From Paenibacillus sp. CF384 (GTDB lineage: Bacteria > Bacillota > Bacilli > Paenibacillales > Paenibacillaceae), in contig NZ_FNNV01000005.1 in NCBI RefSeq assembly GCF_900106745.1, positions 62,001 to 126,000 on the forward strand: a stretch of DNA of 64,000 bases, given 5' to 3'. Below the pieces are notes generated by a model. The model searched no databases. It was not told the origin of the DNA and was given only the letters and a program-made list of their open reading frames with translations. The translations under genes were made by a program, and so were the position numbers. Below, piece by piece: positions 63,498-64,000 of this stretch; the stretch's first letter is position 1, and every line of letters starts with the position of its first letter.

Positions 63498-63546
63498 TTA
63501 CTTTCCAATAAAACGGAAAGTAAGCGTTGCCATTGGTTTCATTATA
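63498..63546 (-). promoter_or_regulatory. promoter with cre-like site of the leftward operon
   Basis: On the minus strand TATAAT occupies 63546-63541. TGGCAACGCTTACT (63532-63519) resembles the cre consensus with two mismatches, just downstream of the -10 box. TTACTTTCC/GGAAAGTAA (63498-63524) adds a hairpin. Together with the LacI operator this suggests dual induction and catabolite control. Confidence 0.45.
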
Positions 63547-63578
63547 GCAACTAATTTCGAATCTGGCTATACGTTTTT

Positions 63579-64000
63579 CTACTCTTCATGAATACTTAAC
63601 AGTCGGCTTGGCTGCCTCGTGGTGATGGCATCTACCCCTATTCCGATCAGCCGTCTCATCTCTTGCGGTTCGTTCACCGTATACACCCATACAAGCAGTC
63701 CCGCGGCATGCGCACGATCCACTACTTCTTGGCGACATGTCGAGCTCTCCATGTTCAAACCGGCATAGCCGCCTATTTGCGCTTTCCGGCATACGGCATC
63801 CGCAAACTCGACATAGCGCTCGCCTTTCCCATCGGTCCAAACATCAGGCGTGTTGTACATTACTCTAATATCGGGGTACCTCGCGGTCATCGATTCGGAA
63901 GCCCCCGTAATAAAGACGCGCTTCTGCGCAGCGAACTGATAAATCAGCTTAGCTGTCGGACCGATGGCGTCGGTTGATTTCAAATCCAGATTGAGCAGCA
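63579..64000 (-). CDS. glycerophosphodiester phosphodiesterase, C-terminal part
   Basis: The frame runs out of the window at 64000; about 140 C-terminal residues are seen. LNLDLKSTDA matches the Glu/Asp-x-Lys metal segment of GDPD TIM barrels, and GLLVWVYTVNEPQEMRRLI with GVDAITTRQPSRLL is the family C-terminus. Hydrolyses glycerophosphodiesters to sn-glycerol-3-phosphate and an alcohol. The N-terminal HRG motif lies outside. A separate promoter region follows it, so it is not in the operon. Confidence 0.85.
   Translation of the reverse strand, partial: LLNLDLKSTDAIGPTAKLIYQFAAQKRVFITGASESMTARYPDIRVMYNTPDVWTDGKGERYVEFADAVCRKAQIGGYAGLNMESSTCRQEVVDRAHAAGLLVWVYTVNEPQEMRRLIGIGVDAITTRQPSRLLSIHEE

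Overview
The window looks like a chromosomal segment of a Paenibacillus-type member of the Bacillota. Evidence: strong AGGAGG-type ribosome binding sites, GTG/TTG starts, a YesM/YesN pair, Lpl-type sugar ABC operons lacking an ATPase, BmrCD- and CydABS-like modules, and many glycoside hydrolase and sugar-regulator genes. No rRNA, tRNA or CRISPR array was seen. Identification rests on reading the sequence alone.

Layout. 0-1.7 kb: end of a Tn7-like element. It has a leftward gene fusing a WYL domain to a TnsA-type nuclease, cut by the window edge, then repeated transposon-end motifs and an azoreductase remnant. 1.8-12.3 kb: leftward alpha-glucan island, made of a YesM/YesN two-component pair, a binding protein, two permeases, a debranching-type hydrolase and a GH13 oligo-1,6-glucosidase. 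12.3-13.9 kb: gene graveyard with a broken IS630 transposase and inverted copies of the same transposon-end motif. 13.9-16.9 kb: cytochrome bd operon (small membrane protein, cydA, cydB, cydS, small basic protein) behind a Rex/FNR-like operator. 17-21.7 kb: two overlapping MHYT-domain signalling genes (histidine kinase; GGDEF-EAL protein) behind a c-di-GMP-I riboswitch.

21.9-31.4 kb: Gfo/Idh/MocA oxidoreductase, AraC regulator, xylose-isomerase-like TIM barrel protein, PhoP/PhoR-like pair, BASS-type transporter, class I fumarase, YfbR-like nucleotidase and a cupin. 31.4-38.1 kb: HIT protein, SgrR-like regulator with a divergent small gene, isochorismatase-like hydrolase, and an MFS plus Rieske-fusion operon. 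38.4-49.3 kb: GH78 rhamnosidase, Lrp regulator, old yellow enzyme, and several enzymes and uncharacterised proteins, including a PspA-like pair. 49.4-53.6 kb: heterodimeric multidrug exporter bmrCD behind a leader peptide and two attenuators. 53.9-63.6 kb: one long leftward operon (lplB-, lplA- and lplC-like transport genes, PHP hydrolase, LacI regulator, PfkB kinase, M17 aminopeptidase, metallophosphoesterase) with a perfect 22-bp LacI-type operator and a cre-like site. 63.6 kb to the edge: partial glycerophosphodiester phosphodiesterase.

Three intergenic loci (31.5, 32.1 and 44.6 kb) carry related repeats with a period of about 50 bp. They look like one family of intergenic elements that I cannot name.
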